DNA from: Bacteroidota bacterium
Lineage (GTDB): Bacteria; Bacteroidota; Bacteroidia; UKL13-3
Length of the DNA: 60,187 nucleotides
NCBI GenBank assembly: GCA_947492885.1
Contig: CANLPK010000007.1
Span: 1-60,187 of the forward strand
Reading direction: 5' to 3'
Each line of letters begins with the position of its first letter. Positions within the stretch are counted from its first letter, which is position 1. The position numbers were made by a program, and so were the translations under genes. Below the pieces are notes generated by a model. The model did no database searches and was not told the origin of the DNA. It saw nothing but the letters and a program-made list of their open reading frames with translations. Of this stretch, positions 18,107 to 27,072 are shown piece after piece.

Positions 18107-19741
18107 ATGCTAAAAAAATTCTGGCAGCTTCATAGCATCGATATTCTATGGTTGATTACCTTATTATTATGTGGCTTAAAATTTACACAACACCTTCCAG
18201 GTATTATCGACTATCCTATTAGTGATGAAGGTGCTTATTTGCAAGATGGATTGGATATCCCGCTGCATGGGGTAAAGCCTGTGTATTGGGGCAGTTTATA
18301 TAATATTTGGTATTATATAGGCTCTTTAATTATTCCAGATAAAATAATGCTATTCTATGCTCATGTGAAATTTATTACCATTGGTATTCCACTTCTCTTT
18401 TTTATATTATTACGCCAAATTGGATTATCGCCTTGGGTAAGTTTTATTACTTCATTTCTTTATCTCATTTCCTTTGGTAATTTATATATCTTTCATAAGG
18501 CCAATCATACCGCTTTATTTCTTATGTTAGTGGTATTGGTACTTGGATATAAATTACATCAATCAAAACATTTCTGGTTATTGGCATCTGTTAGTATTTT
18601 GGTAAGTGCATTTATTCGCCCCGAATTATTCATTGCATTTTGGTTTGCAATTGGGTATTATATTTTTCTTACGATTAAAAGCAATGGCACCCTGATAAAT
18701 AAATTAGCAACAGTAATTTCTTTGGTTCTAATTACAATTTATCTTTCTACACTCATGTTTGGACATGAAACACGCAGTTTCTATACATTTCAACAAAATT
18801 TCTCGGCCAATTGGGTACAGTGGAATCAAATTGATTTGGATCCCGATCAAAATAGTGTGCTCATTTTTAAAACAGCCTTCGGTGATGTGAATTCTATCTC
18901 AGAAGCTATTATGTCCAATCCCTCTTTATTTATTAAAAATTGCGGATGGAATATCTGGGGATTTGGAGAAAATTATCTCAAGTTGGGATTTACCCATTTC
19001 AATATTTTATTACCAGCCACAGAGCGAGCGTATACCCTTTGGGAAGCTTTACTTTTACTTCTGCCAATGATTGCTTTAGGTTGGATTTACCATCCAAAAA
19101 CTTCATCGTTAAAAAAAGTCATCAGCGAAAATTCGAGCTGGCTCCTTTTTTCTGCAATGCTTTTAATACCCTCATTAGCAATTAATATTTTATTTTTTCC
19201 TCGATTCAACTTTATCGTATTGCCAATATTTCTAACCTTTTTATTGACTCCGCTCCTGATTTTTAAAAATATAAAATGGTCACCACCTAAGTTAAGCGCT
19301 ATTGCAATCGCTATTCTCTTTTTTGTTTTTGTTCCGGTTCCAGGCAAAGGTGATAATTGGTATTTCGCACCACTTAAAAAGAACAATAACTTCGACAAAA
19401 CACCTATAAAGAATACTGTTGAAGCCATTCAACAATTACCATTAAAACATGCCGTAGTGAGCTTTTTAGCTGAGAAGGCCATTTATCAATACACCGATAA
19501 ATTAATCAATGGGGCTTATAGTTTTCATCAAGGCATACGAATTAATGAGTTCATTGATGAGAATAATATCGGCTTATTTGTAATTAGTGATGTGTTGCTT
19601 ACCAATAATATGGTGAATGAAATTACGGGCTTTAATGCCCTTTTGCAGGACCCTGAACAATTTCATTTCCGGAAAATTTCCATAGAGAATTCATCCAATT
19701 ATTTATTGGTTCGCACGGATGAATTAAATGAATCGAATTAA
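18107..19741 (+). CDS. Polytopic membrane protein, probable glycan-related
   Basis: A 544-residue membrane protein with about ten hydrophobic segments and a C-terminal soluble region of some 120 residues. A soluble loop just after the first segment reads DYPISDEGAYLQDG, acidic like the catalytic loop of GT-C transferases (ArnT/PMT type), but no family signature is certain. Its position after three glycosyltransferases suggests a GT-C enzyme or a membrane factor for the same glycan. It ends 3 nt from the convergent fabI gene. Confidence 0.55.
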   Translation: MLKKFWQLHSIDILWLITLLLCGLKFTQHLPGIIDYPISDEGAYLQDGLDIPLHGVKPVYWGSLYNIWYYIGSLIIPDKIMLFYAHVKFITIGIPLLFFILLRQIGLSPWVSFITSFLYLISFGNLYIFHKANHTALFLMLVVLVLGYKLHQSKHFWLLASVSILVSAFIRPELFIAFWFAIGYYIFLTIKSNGTLINKLATVISLVLITIYLSTLMFGHETRSFYTFQQNFSANWVQWNQIDLDPDQNSVLIFKTAFGDVNSISEAIMSNPSLFIKNCGWNIWGFGENYLKLGFTHFNILLPATERAYTLWEALLLLLPMIALGWIYHPKTSSLKKVISENSSWLLFSAMLLIPSLAINILFFPRFNFIVLPIFLTFLLTPLLIFKNIKWSPPKLSAIAIAILFFVFVPVPGKGDNWYFAPLKKNNNFDKTPIKNTVEAIQQLPLKHAVVSFLAEKAIYQYTDKLINGAYSFHQGIRINEFIDENNIGLFVISDVLLTNNMVNEITGFNALLQDPEQFHFRKISIENSSNYLLVRTDELNESN

Positions 19742-19744
19742 AAA

Positions 19745-20542
19745 TTAAATTCCGTTTACCACTTCGTTACTTACCCCAGTGAATGAAAATCCTCCATCGT
19801 GAAATAAATTCTGCATGGTTACCATTCGGGTATAATCGCTAAATAAACTAATGCAATATTTGGCGCAATCGTCTGCACTTGCATTGCCCAATGGACTCAT
19901 CTTTTCGGCATAATCAAAAAAACCATCAAATCCTTTTACACCACCACCGGCTCTGGTTCGTGTGGGCGATTGAGAAATAGAATTAACTCTCACCTTCTTA
20001 GCTTTCCCATAATGATAACCAAAGCTGCGAGTAATCGATTCGAGCAATGCTTTTGCATCGGCCATTTCATTATAATCAGGAAATACACGTTGTGCTGCGA
20101 TATAAGAGAGTGTAACTACGCTCCCCCATTCATTTATTGCATCTTGTTTTAAACATGTTTGTAATACACGATGAAACGACATGGCACTAATATCCATCGT
20201 CTTATGCATGTGCTCATAATCCAAATCAGTATAGCTTCTTTCTTTTCTGATATTTAAACTCATGCCCACGGAATGAAGTACGAAATCGAGTTTGCCTCCC
20301 AACACTTGCATGCTTTGTGCAATTAGATTCTCTATATCTTCCGTTTTAGTTACATCGGCAGCAATAATAGCAGCGCCAGTAGCAGTAGCAAGCTCATTTA
20401 TATTGCCCATTCTAATGGCAATTGGAGCGTTTGTCAATACAAATGAGGCACCTTCCACATGCGCTCTCTCGGCTACTTTCCAAGCAATCGATTGTTGGTC
20501 GAGTGCACCGAAAATAATTCCTCTTTTTCCGTTTAGAATCAT
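19745..20542 (-). CDS. fabI: Enoyl-[acyl-carrier-protein] reductase (NADH)
   Basis: A 265-residue SDR enzyme for the last reduction step of type II fatty-acid elongation. The N-terminus GKRGIIFGALDQQSIAWKVAE is the FabI cofactor motif. LHSVGMS follows, and the active site reads DYNEMADAKALLES, i.e. Tyr-x6-Lys as in FabI. KVRVNSISQSPTRTRAG is the conserved segment after it. The TPR protein gene is 24 nt upstream on the same strand, so they are probably cotranscribed. Confidence 0.94.
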   Translation of the reverse strand: MILNGKRGIIFGALDQQSIAWKVAERAHVEGASFVLTNAPIAIRMGNINELATATGAAIIAADVTKTEDIENLIAQSMQVLGGKLDFVLHSVGMSLNIRKERSYTDLDYEHMHKTMDISAMSFHRVLQTCLKQDAINEWGSVVTLSYIAAQRVFPDYNEMADAKALLESITRSFGYHYGKAKKVRVNSISQSPTRTRAGGGVKGFDGFFDYAEKMSPLGNASADDCAKYCISLFSDYTRMVTMQNLFHDGGFSFTGVSNEVVNGI

Positions 20543-20566
20543 CTGGAAATATATAAAATGGATTAT

Positions 20567-21316
20567 TTATAAAGTGGCCAATATCTTTTTTGACTCCGAC
20601 TGATAACCAGGATCATCGGGAGTTACAGCCTTCATGGTACCCACTTTGGTATAGGCTATTTTGGCATTGGCTTTATCGCCATTAAGCCTGTACATTCTTC
20701 CCAAATCAAATTGATATAGAATATAATTCGGCTCTAACTCATTGGCTTTTTTGCAGTATTGAATTGCTTTATCCTTTGATGCTTCTGGGAGTCCTCCAAA
20801 AAATTTATCTGCCACCTGACGTTCCATCCAATTGAGTTCACTCACCTCTAAATGCCAAACTGCCAATACATGATTCGAGGCTGCATGGTTCGGACTTAGT
20901 TCAACGGCACGTTCGGCAAATTTTTTAATATCCCGTACTGCTGCAATTTTCTCTTTGGTATCGCTTATGAGTGCTATTCTTCCCATAGCTACAGCCATTA
21001 CATAATTGCTTTGCACATCATTGGCATTGATTTTAAGTGCCTTCTCTGCATAGTTTTTAGCTATGATATAAAATTCCTTTTGCTTTGCTGGATCAGCTTC
21101 CCTGCGCCCAATTCTAGACGATAATAAACTACAATTCCATAAGGCTTCGTAATTATTCATGTCGAAAGCCAATACTTGCTTGTATTTAGCCAGTGCCTCT
21201 ATTTCTTTAAATTGAGCACCCAATGACCTTGCTTCCTTTAAGGTTTTATCGGCCATAGTTTGGGCAGAGGCAGTAGAGATAAGGAATAATGTGATTATGA
21301 ATAAAAATTGTTTCAT
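20567..21316 (-). CDS. Exported tetratricopeptide-repeat protein
   Basis: A 249-residue protein with a signal peptide (MKQFLFIITLFLISTASA, cleaved near SAQ) and several helical repeats, including ALAKYKQVLAFDMNNYEALW and YAEKALKINANDVQS, which match the TPR pattern. It is likely periplasmic, with a scaffolding role that cannot be named. The ORF track start at 21367 is replaced by ATG 21316, placed after a -7 box and at the beginning of the signal peptide. Confidence 0.75.
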   Translation of the reverse strand: MKQFLFIITLFLISTASAQTMADKTLKEARSLGAQFKEIEALAKYKQVLAFDMNNYEALWNCSLLSSRIGRREADPAKQKEFYIIAKNYAEKALKINANDVQSNYVMAVAMGRIALISDTKEKIAAVRDIKKFAERAVELSPNHAASNHVLAVWHLEVSELNWMERQVADKFFGGLPEASKDKAIQYCKKANELEPNYILYQFDLGRMYRLNGDKANAKIAYTKVGTMKAVTPDDPGYQSESKKILATL

Positions 21317-21337
21317 GATAATTATGTTGTTTGTACG

Positions 21338-21345
21338 CAAAAATA
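21338..21345 (-). promoter_or_regulatory. -7 promoter element of the TPR-fabI unit
   Basis: TATTTTTG on the minus strand, 22 nt before the start at 21316. Confidence 0.45.
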
Positions 21346-21465
21346 AAGGTTCAAGGTCAAATCCCAAGCGATTATTTACGTGTTGTGTTTTTAAGACTTA
21401 TATTAGAATTTCACTACGATACCTTTTGTGTAAAAATTTTGCTATTTCATAATCCAGCCTCCAAG

Positions 21466-21473
21466 TATCTTTG
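21466..21473 (+). promoter_or_regulatory. -7 promoter element of the HAD-like gene
   Basis: TATCTTTG is a perfect TAnnTTTG. A TTTG at 21438-21441 may be the -33 element. The box ends 5 nt before ATG 21478, so the mRNA is predicted to be leaderless. Confidence 0.6.
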
Positions 21474-21477
21474 TAAT

Positions 21478-21903
21478 ATGTTAGATAAAGAACTCCACAC
21501 ACTCACCGATGCCGAGGGTCATCACCTGAGTCCGGTATTGAATGAAGAAGTGAAGAATTACCTCATTGATATTGATGGTACAGTATGTGATGATGTTCCC
21601 AACGAGGAGCCATGGCGCATGGAAACAGCCGAGGTGTATATAGATGCTTTGGACATTGTAAATAAATGGTACGATCAAGGGCATATCATCACCTTTTTCA
21701 CATCACGAACAAGCAACTTGGCCGAAATCACCGAAAAATGGTTACAAGAAAAAGGATTTAAATATCATGGGGTACTTTACAATAAACCTCGAGGAGGAAA
21801 TTATCATTGGATCGACAACCATATCGTTCGTGCTACTCGCTTCAAGGGTAAGTTCACCGATTTGGTAGTTAAAAATAAGAAGGTAGAAGTATTTAAGAGA
21901 TAG
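21478..21903 (+). CDS. HAD-superfamily phosphatase-like protein
   Basis: About 141 residues. LIDIDGTVCDD is the HAD nucleophile motif (DxDGT), FFTSRTSN matches motif II (Ser/Thr), and YNKPRGGNYHWIDNH carries the lysine and late acidic/aromatic part. It lacks a large cap, as in small sugar-phosphate or LNS2-like phosphatases. Related Bacteroidota proteins are sometimes labelled phosphoheptose isomerase, which the motifs do not support. The ORF track start at 21331 lies upstream of the promoter; ATG 21478 is the real start. It overlaps the convergent cyclase gene by 11 nt. Confidence 0.75.
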   Translation: MLDKELHTLTDAEGHHLSPVLNEEVKNYLIDIDGTVCDDVPNEEPWRMETAEVYIDALDIVNKWYDQGHIITFFTSRTSNLAEITEKWLQEKGFKYHGVLYNKPRGGNYHWIDNHIVRATRFKGKFTDLVVKNKKVEVFKR

Positions 21904-23416
21904 GTTTTATCTCGCTGTCGATAAAGTACATTTCAACCTCGCCCTTATTCTTGGCATAAAGCTTACCTCGATGTGTGCATCTGAAATGGCTCTTCACTAA
22001 ATTAAATGTGGCTTCGCTAATATTAACCTTACCTGGCTCGCTATTTTGTTCCATACGTGCCGCCGTGTTCACGGTATCTCCCCAAATATCGTAAGCAAAC
22101 TTTTTGCTACCTACAACACCCGCTACCAATGGACCTGTGTGAATACCAATTCGGATTTCAAAATATGGCTTATCGGTACCATCGCGTTCATTTTTAATTT
22201 TTTCCATGAACTGCTGTATTTCGAGTGCTGCACGAACTACCTTCAATGGGTCATGGGTATTGGCAATGGGAATACCGCCTGCACATAAATAGGCATCTCC
22301 AATCGTCTTAATTTTTTCAATATTGTATTTCCCTACGATATCATCGAAAGCCCTAAAACAATAATCAATTTCATCTACCAAATGCTTTGGTGATAAACGT
22401 TCAGATATTTTTGTGAAGTCCTTAAAATCGGTGAATAACACAGTTACTTGCTCGTAATTGCGGGCCTGAGCCGAACCGCTTGCCTTTAGTTCATTGGCCA
22501 ATTCAAGAGGTAAAATATTCAATAGTAGCTCCTCACTTCTTCTTCTTTCTTCTTCAATAATTTTATTTTTTGTAGAAAGCTGCATGGTGGTTCGGCGTTG
22601 AAACAAGAAGAACAATGCCATCAAAACCGCCAATACCAATCCCGAAATTGCAAAACCGGTGGTGATGATTTGTTGCTTTTTATGGTTCTCATTTTCGGCA
22701 TCCTTGAGCTGAATATCTTGTTCCTGAAGCTTTGTCAACATCTCCAAACGATCTTTCTCTTCCTGAGTTTGAACAATTACCTCGTCTTTTGTTTTGATTG
22801 TTTCCTTTTGTTCAACAATGGTTTTATTGGCACTTGAGAGTTGCTCTTGCTTTGCCTTAATCTCTTTCGATCGTTTTTCCGCCTCTTCTTTCGAAATTTT
22901 TCCTTCTGCGGCCAGACGTTCATTCTCTATTTGTTGACGTTTGGCTTCTTCCATCTGCCGCTCATTCTCCTCTTGTTGTCGTTTCAATTCATCTTCCTTA
23001 AGCTTTCGCTTCATCTCCTCCTCACGTGCTATCTTTTCACTGTCATCGGTAAGCTGGCTCTTTGTTTTTTGTGCGTTATACTCGTAAATTTTAGCTTGAA
23101 TTTTATTGCCATCCCTCTTGTAAATATTCGACATATTGGTGTATGCCTCTGCCAAACCACGTTTGTAGCCAATTTTTTCGGCTAGCAAAGACGCGTCTTT
23201 TGCATACTTCAATGGCTGATCCCAAAAATCTTCAGCCACTTCTTCCGTGGTGGTAAGAAATTCTTGCGCAATTTTATTCATTATGTCTACACGCGATTTA
23301 TCATCAGGTGCAGCATTGAGTTGCTGAATATATTGCGTTATAAGCTTGCGGTTTTGAGCCTGAACTTTCACTGCAAATACAGAAAGCATGGCAATCAAAA
23401 TCAATAATCTTTTCAT
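21893..23416 (-). CDS. Adenylate/guanylate cyclase, class III, membrane-anchored
   Basis: A 507-residue protein with a signal peptide/anchor at the N-terminus, a TPR-like helical region (about 25-120), a long charged coiled coil (about 120-240), a transmembrane helix near residue 255-275 (ITTGFAISGLVLAVLMALFF) and a C-terminal class III cyclase domain. LFTDFKDFTKI carries the first metal Asp, KTIGDAYLCAGG the second, and DTVNTAARME the conserved Asn/Arg. It should sense something in the periplasm and make cAMP or cGMP inside; the substrate cannot be decided by eye. Confidence 0.85.
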   Translation of the reverse strand: MKRLLILIAMLSVFAVKVQAQNRKLITQYIQQLNAAPDDKSRVDIMNKIAQEFLTTTEEVAEDFWDQPLKYAKDASLLAEKIGYKRGLAEAYTNMSNIYKRDGNKIQAKIYEYNAQKTKSQLTDDSEKIAREEEMKRKLKEDELKRQQEENERQMEEAKRQQIENERLAAEGKISKEEAEKRSKEIKAKQEQLSSANKTIVEQKETIKTKDEVIVQTQEEKDRLEMLTKLQEQDIQLKDAENENHKKQQIITTGFAISGLVLAVLMALFFLFQRRTTMQLSTKNKIIEEERRRSEELLLNILPLELANELKASGSAQARNYEQVTVLFTDFKDFTKISERLSPKHLVDEIDYCFRAFDDIVGKYNIEKIKTIGDAYLCAGGIPIANTHDPLKVVRAALEIQQFMEKIKNERDGTDKPYFEIRIGIHTGPLVAGVVGSKKFAYDIWGDTVNTAARMEQNSEPGKVNISEATFNLVKSHFRCTHRGKLYAKNKGEVEMYFIDSEIKPIS

Positions 23417-23502
23417 TTTGGGCTAATGTTTCAAGAAATATATAAAGTTCCAAACCTACATCATTTTTTTTCAAAAAGCAAAGGTATTTTAAAATGTTTC
23501 TC

Positions 23503-23510
23503 TATTTTTG
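23503..23510 (+). promoter_or_regulatory. -7 promoter element of rpoN
   Basis: TATTTTTG matches TAnnTTTG and ends 8 nt before ATG 23518. This rules out the longer ORF start at 23494. Confidence 0.55.
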
Positions 23511-23517
23511 TCCGAAC

Positions 23518-25047
23518 ATGTTAAAACAAAATCTTCAACAAAAGTTACAGCAGAAACTGAGCCCTCAGCAAATTCAGTTTATTAAACTGCTGCAATTAAA
23601 TACCGTTGATTTTGAAGAACGTGTAGAGCAAGAGCTTATTGAAAACCCTGCCATTGAAGATGCAAAGACAGATGAGGACAATGAAGGAGAAATGCAGGAT
23701 TATAATAATACTCAAACCGCCGAAGATATTACCCCAGTAAACTCGGAAGAGAAAGAGTTTGACGGACCTACCGACGATCTTGCCGAATTTGAAACACCCT
23801 CCGAAGACCCCTTTGAAGACGACCTCTTCGATTTAAGCAGTTATACCGATATCGACGATAATGAAGGCTTTCATTTAGGTGAAGATTTGACTGGTGACGA
23901 AGATCCGCGAGAATTTTTTATTGCCACAACAAGTACCTTTCACGAAAATTTAAAAGAACAACTCACCGCATTCAAACTTACAGAAGCCGAACATCAATTA
24001 GCCGAATACATAATTGGTAGCATTGACGATGATGGTTATTTGAGAAGATCGTTACCGGCAATGGTTAACGATATTGCCTTCTCTTTGAATACAGAAACCA
24101 CACCTCATGCTTTGGAGCAATTGCTTAAAATCATCCAAACTATGGAACCCGCTGGTATTGGCGCCCGCGATCTGCAAGAATGCCTATTACTTCAGCTTAG
24201 ACGCAGAGATAAAAATGTAATTGCTGTTAAGCTTTCTATTAAAATCATCGAACATTATATGGATGAATTTAGTAAAAAGCATTACGACAAACTCATGAAA
24301 CGCCTCGAGATTAACAATGAGCAGCTGAAAGAGGCTATCGACTTAATTGCCCATTTAAATCCGAAACCTGGTGAAAGTGCTGCTGAGTTAAAATCACAAT
24401 ATATCATTCCCGACTTCATCCTTACCAATAATAATGGAAATTTAGAGGTAACGCTGAATTCGCGTAATGCCCCCGAACTAAATATCAGCAGAAGTTACAA
24501 GGAAGCTTTACAAGGTTATGAAAAATCGGCAAAGCCTACCCGCGAACAACGCGATGCAGTGCAATTCATCAAACAAAAGTTGGACGGAGCCAAATGGTTC
24601 ATCGACAGTGTAAAACAGCGCCAACATACCCTCCTAAATACCATGCGCGCTATCGTGCATCAGCAATACGATTACTTCCTCACAGGCGACGAAAAAAAGT
24701 TGAAACCTATGATTTTGAAGAATATTGCTGAAGAAGTAAAAATGGATATAAGTACCATTTCGCGTGTGGCAAATAGTAAATATGTTGAAACCGATTTTGG
24801 AGTCATCTCTCTAAAATTCTTCTTTAGCGAGGGCATTCAAACCGAAGATGGGGAAGAGGTTTCTAATCGCGAAGTGAAGAAAATCTTACAAGATGCCATT
24901 AGTGCTGAAGACAAGCAGAAACCAATTCCAGATGAAAAGCTAATGGAAATATTGAAAGAAAAAGGTTACTCTATTGCCCGCAGAACTGTGGCAAAATATC
25001 GCGAACAACTTAGCATTCCAGTTGCCCGAATGCGTAAAGAACTCTAA
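23518..25047 (+). CDS. rpoN: RNA polymerase sigma-54 factor
   Basis: About 509 residues. Region I is glutamine-rich and binds activators (MLKQNLQQKLQQKLSPQQIQ). An acidic region II spans roughly residues 55-130. The core-binding domain contains IIGSIDDDGYLRRSL and MEPAGIGARDLQECL. The C-terminus carries DISTISRVANSKYV and the RpoN box ARRTVAKYRE, which reads -24 promoter elements. No sigma-54 activator gene lies in the window. A PAP2-like membrane gene follows 28 nt downstream. Confidence 0.95.
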   Translation: MLKQNLQQKLQQKLSPQQIQFIKLLQLNTVDFEERVEQELIENPAIEDAKTDEDNEGEMQDYNNTQTAEDITPVNSEEKEFDGPTDDLAEFETPSEDPFEDDLFDLSSYTDIDDNEGFHLGEDLTGDEDPREFFIATTSTFHENLKEQLTAFKLTEAEHQLAEYIIGSIDDDGYLRRSLPAMVNDIAFSLNTETTPHALEQLLKIIQTMEPAGIGARDLQECLLLQLRRRDKNVIAVKLSIKIIEHYMDEFSKKHYDKLMKRLEINNEQLKEAIDLIAHLNPKPGESAAELKSQYIIPDFILTNNNGNLEVTLNSRNAPELNISRSYKEALQGYEKSAKPTREQRDAVQFIKQKLDGAKWFIDSVKQRQHTLLNTMRAIVHQQYDYFLTGDEKKLKPMILKNIAEEVKMDISTISRVANSKYVETDFGVISLKFFFSEGIQTEDGEEVSNREVKKILQDAISAEDKQKPIPDEKLMEILKEKGYSIARRTVAKYREQLSIPVARMRKEL

Positions 25048-25075
25048 TATATAAGCCAGCAGCTTCCACTTACTT

Positions 25076-25693
25076 GTGAATGATTTAACACCCGCACAAA
25101 AACGCGCCTATTATCTTTCTGCTATCACCCACCCTGTGTTTATGCCAGTAATTGGATTCATTGTTTTCAATCAATTCAATATCATGTCGTTTCATGGGCA
25201 GGCTTTCTTAATATTACTTGGGGTATACTCGCTTACAGTAGTGGCACTCCCTTTGTATTTTATCTTTTCATTAAAACGAAGTGGATATATAGAGAGTTAT
25301 GAAATGCATACCCTTAAAGAAAGAAGGTTACCATTATTGTTTACTTCATGTGCCATGCTCTTTAATTATTACCTCATGCAAAGAGCCAATATGCTGGGCA
25401 TCTATCAAATTTATTTCTTAAGCACCGCAGCGGCTGCCATTGTATCCTTGGCAATTAGCTCCTTTTATAAAATAAGTTTGCATACCATTGGAATTGGTTT
25501 CCTCTTTGGATTGGGATTGGTACTTTCAAGTTTAGGCCAATCCGATATGCGATGGTATTTGATATTGATTGCGATTACTGCAGGCATCGTTGGATATTGC
25601 CGCTTGATTTTGAATGCACATAATCATACCCAAGTTTATTTAGGCTTTATTGTAGGCGCAATTTGTGCGTCGGGTATGCTGTTCTTTATTTAA
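25076..25693 (+). CDS. Multi-pass membrane protein, PAP2-like
   Basis: A 205-residue membrane protein (GTG start) with about six hydrophobic segments. The final part RLILNAHNHTQVYLGFIVGA resembles the last motif of PAP2 phosphatases (SRxxxxxHxxxDVxxG), with a conserved-looking His, but the other PAP2 motifs are weak. It may be a diverged or inactive lipid phosphatase relative. It is probably cotranscribed with rpoN. Confidence 0.6.
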   Translation: MNDLTPAQKRAYYLSAITHPVFMPVIGFIVFNQFNIMSFHGQAFLILLGVYSLTVVALPLYFIFSLKRSGYIESYEMHTLKERRLPLLFTSCAMLFNYYLMQRANMLGIYQIYFLSTAAAAIVSLAISSFYKISLHTIGIGFLFGLGLVLSSLGQSDMRWYLILIAITAGIVGYCRLILNAHNHTQVYLGFIVGAICASGMLFFI

Positions 25694-25732
25694 TACTAAA
25701 TGAATTTTCTGAAATAGATGTATTTCGAAAAG

Positions 25733-26974
25733 TTACTGAATACAAATCTTTTTATAATAGGGTCCATTATCTTCAACCGATAACTGAAGTATATAATAAC
25801 CTGAATTCAGTCCGGTTAAATCGAGTTCTGTATTGTTTGAATCAAATTTGCGTACCAGCTTACCACTAATATCAAGGAGGTTTATCATTTCTAAATCTTG
25901 TTTCTCAACACCATTAATAGTTGCAAACCTAGCCATGACTGGATTGGGCTGAATAGAAATTTCCAAAGAATTGTTTTGGCCATTGATACCTAAATTATTT
26001 GGAATATCCCATAACATAAGATCGCTCAATACATTTCCTGTAGCGATTAATTTCCCTGAAGGCGACCAGCTTACCGAATGATATTCTCCACTATCCTTAA
26101 CACCAAAAGTGGAAATGAGGTTTCCAGTTTTAAAATCCCAAATTTTGCATGTCGAATCGGAGGATGCTGATACCACCTTACTGCCATCTGGAGAAATATC
26201 AATTTGATTTATTTCTTGCTTATGTCCAATGAGGATACTAATAATATTAGTAGTAGCTGCATCCCAAATTTTGATTTTACGATCGCGTGATGCGGAAACT
26301 ATATATTTATTGTCGGGTGTAAACTTTACACTCGTTACATAGGATGCGTGCCCCGAATAGTTATTAATTAAGGTTCCAGAGTTAGTCCAGGTTCTCACTT
26401 TATTATCACTTCCACCAGTAACAATTTGCGACCCATCAGATGAAAATTTAACGCAGGTAACCCAAGAAGGATGGGCATTTATTTCCTTAATTAAAGCACC
26501 TGTTAGATAATTATAAAGTAGTAATTTCCCATCCGAACAGCCTACCGCCACAATATTTGATGTTGGCGAAAAGTCGATGGAAAAGCCATAGGATGCACCC
26601 GTATTAATGGTGTCGACGAGCACAGGGCTAGTGCCAGAATTATCGAAAATAAAAATATTCCCGAATTCCTCAATGGCAGCAAAATAGTTGTTGCTGCTAC
26701 TAAAGGAAACGCCCATAATACACATATAGTTCGTTCCAACAGTATAATCCCAAATTAAATCAGACGAACTGGTTTCGAAAATTCTAATTTTTGCTGGATG
26801 ACAATCCGTACCGGCTAACACCTTATTGCTATTATTTGAAAATGCTATTCCATTAATTGAAAGGAAAGATGGATTTACCTTTTTAGTCCAAAGTATACTC
26901 TGCCCCAATAAATTAAATTGAAGTATTATTAAAATGAAGGCAAAAACAAATCGGTTAATAAAATTGGTGTTCAT
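25733..26974 (-). CDS. Secreted WD40-repeat protein with T9SS sorting domain
   Basis: About 413 residues. A signal peptide (NRFVFAFILIILQFNLLGQ) is followed by about seven WD40 blades, for example GHASYVTSVKFTPDNKYIVS and GHKQEINQIDISPDGSKVVS, forming a beta-propeller. The last 80 residues (ISIQPNPVMARFATINGV ... LNSGYYILQLS) are a type A T9SS sorting domain. It should be exported and act as a binding protein; the ligand is unknown. The ORF track start at 27028 precedes the signal peptide; ATG 26974 is preferred. Confidence 0.85.
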   Translation of the reverse strand: MNTNFINRFVFAFILIILQFNLLGQSILWTKKVNPSFLSINGIAFSNNSNKVLAGTDCHPAKIRIFETSSSDLIWDYTVGTNYMCIMGVSFSSSNNYFAAIEEFGNIFIFDNSGTSPVLVDTINTGASYGFSIDFSPTSNIVAVGCSDGKLLLYNYLTGALIKEINAHPSWVTCVKFSSDGSQIVTGGSDNKVRTWTNSGTLINNYSGHASYVTSVKFTPDNKYIVSASRDRKIKIWDAATTNIISILIGHKQEINQIDISPDGSKVVSASSDSTCKIWDFKTGNLISTFGVKDSGEYHSVSWSPSGKLIATGNVLSDLMLWDIPNNLGINGQNNSLEISIQPNPVMARFATINGVEKQDLEMINLLDISGKLVRKFDSNNTELDLTGLNSGYYILQLSVEDNGPYYKKICIQ

Positions 26975-27072
26975 TGTTAAGGTGTTTTCAATGTTATACG
27001 CAATAATACTCAATAGTTGCAAAATCATTGTTTTCCTTCAATAATTGAAGGAAAACAATAATGCAATAGTAT

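Noticed and set aside
21331-21477. N-terminal extension of the HAD-like ORF
   Set aside because: It lies upstream of a perfect -7 box; the conserved domain and ATG 21478 fit a shorter protein.
21893-23416. cAMP from the cyclase as the signal for the REC-CRP regulator
   Set aside because: The regulator lacks the phosphate-binding Arg in its CNMP-like roll and is adjacent to its own kinase; the link is not supported.
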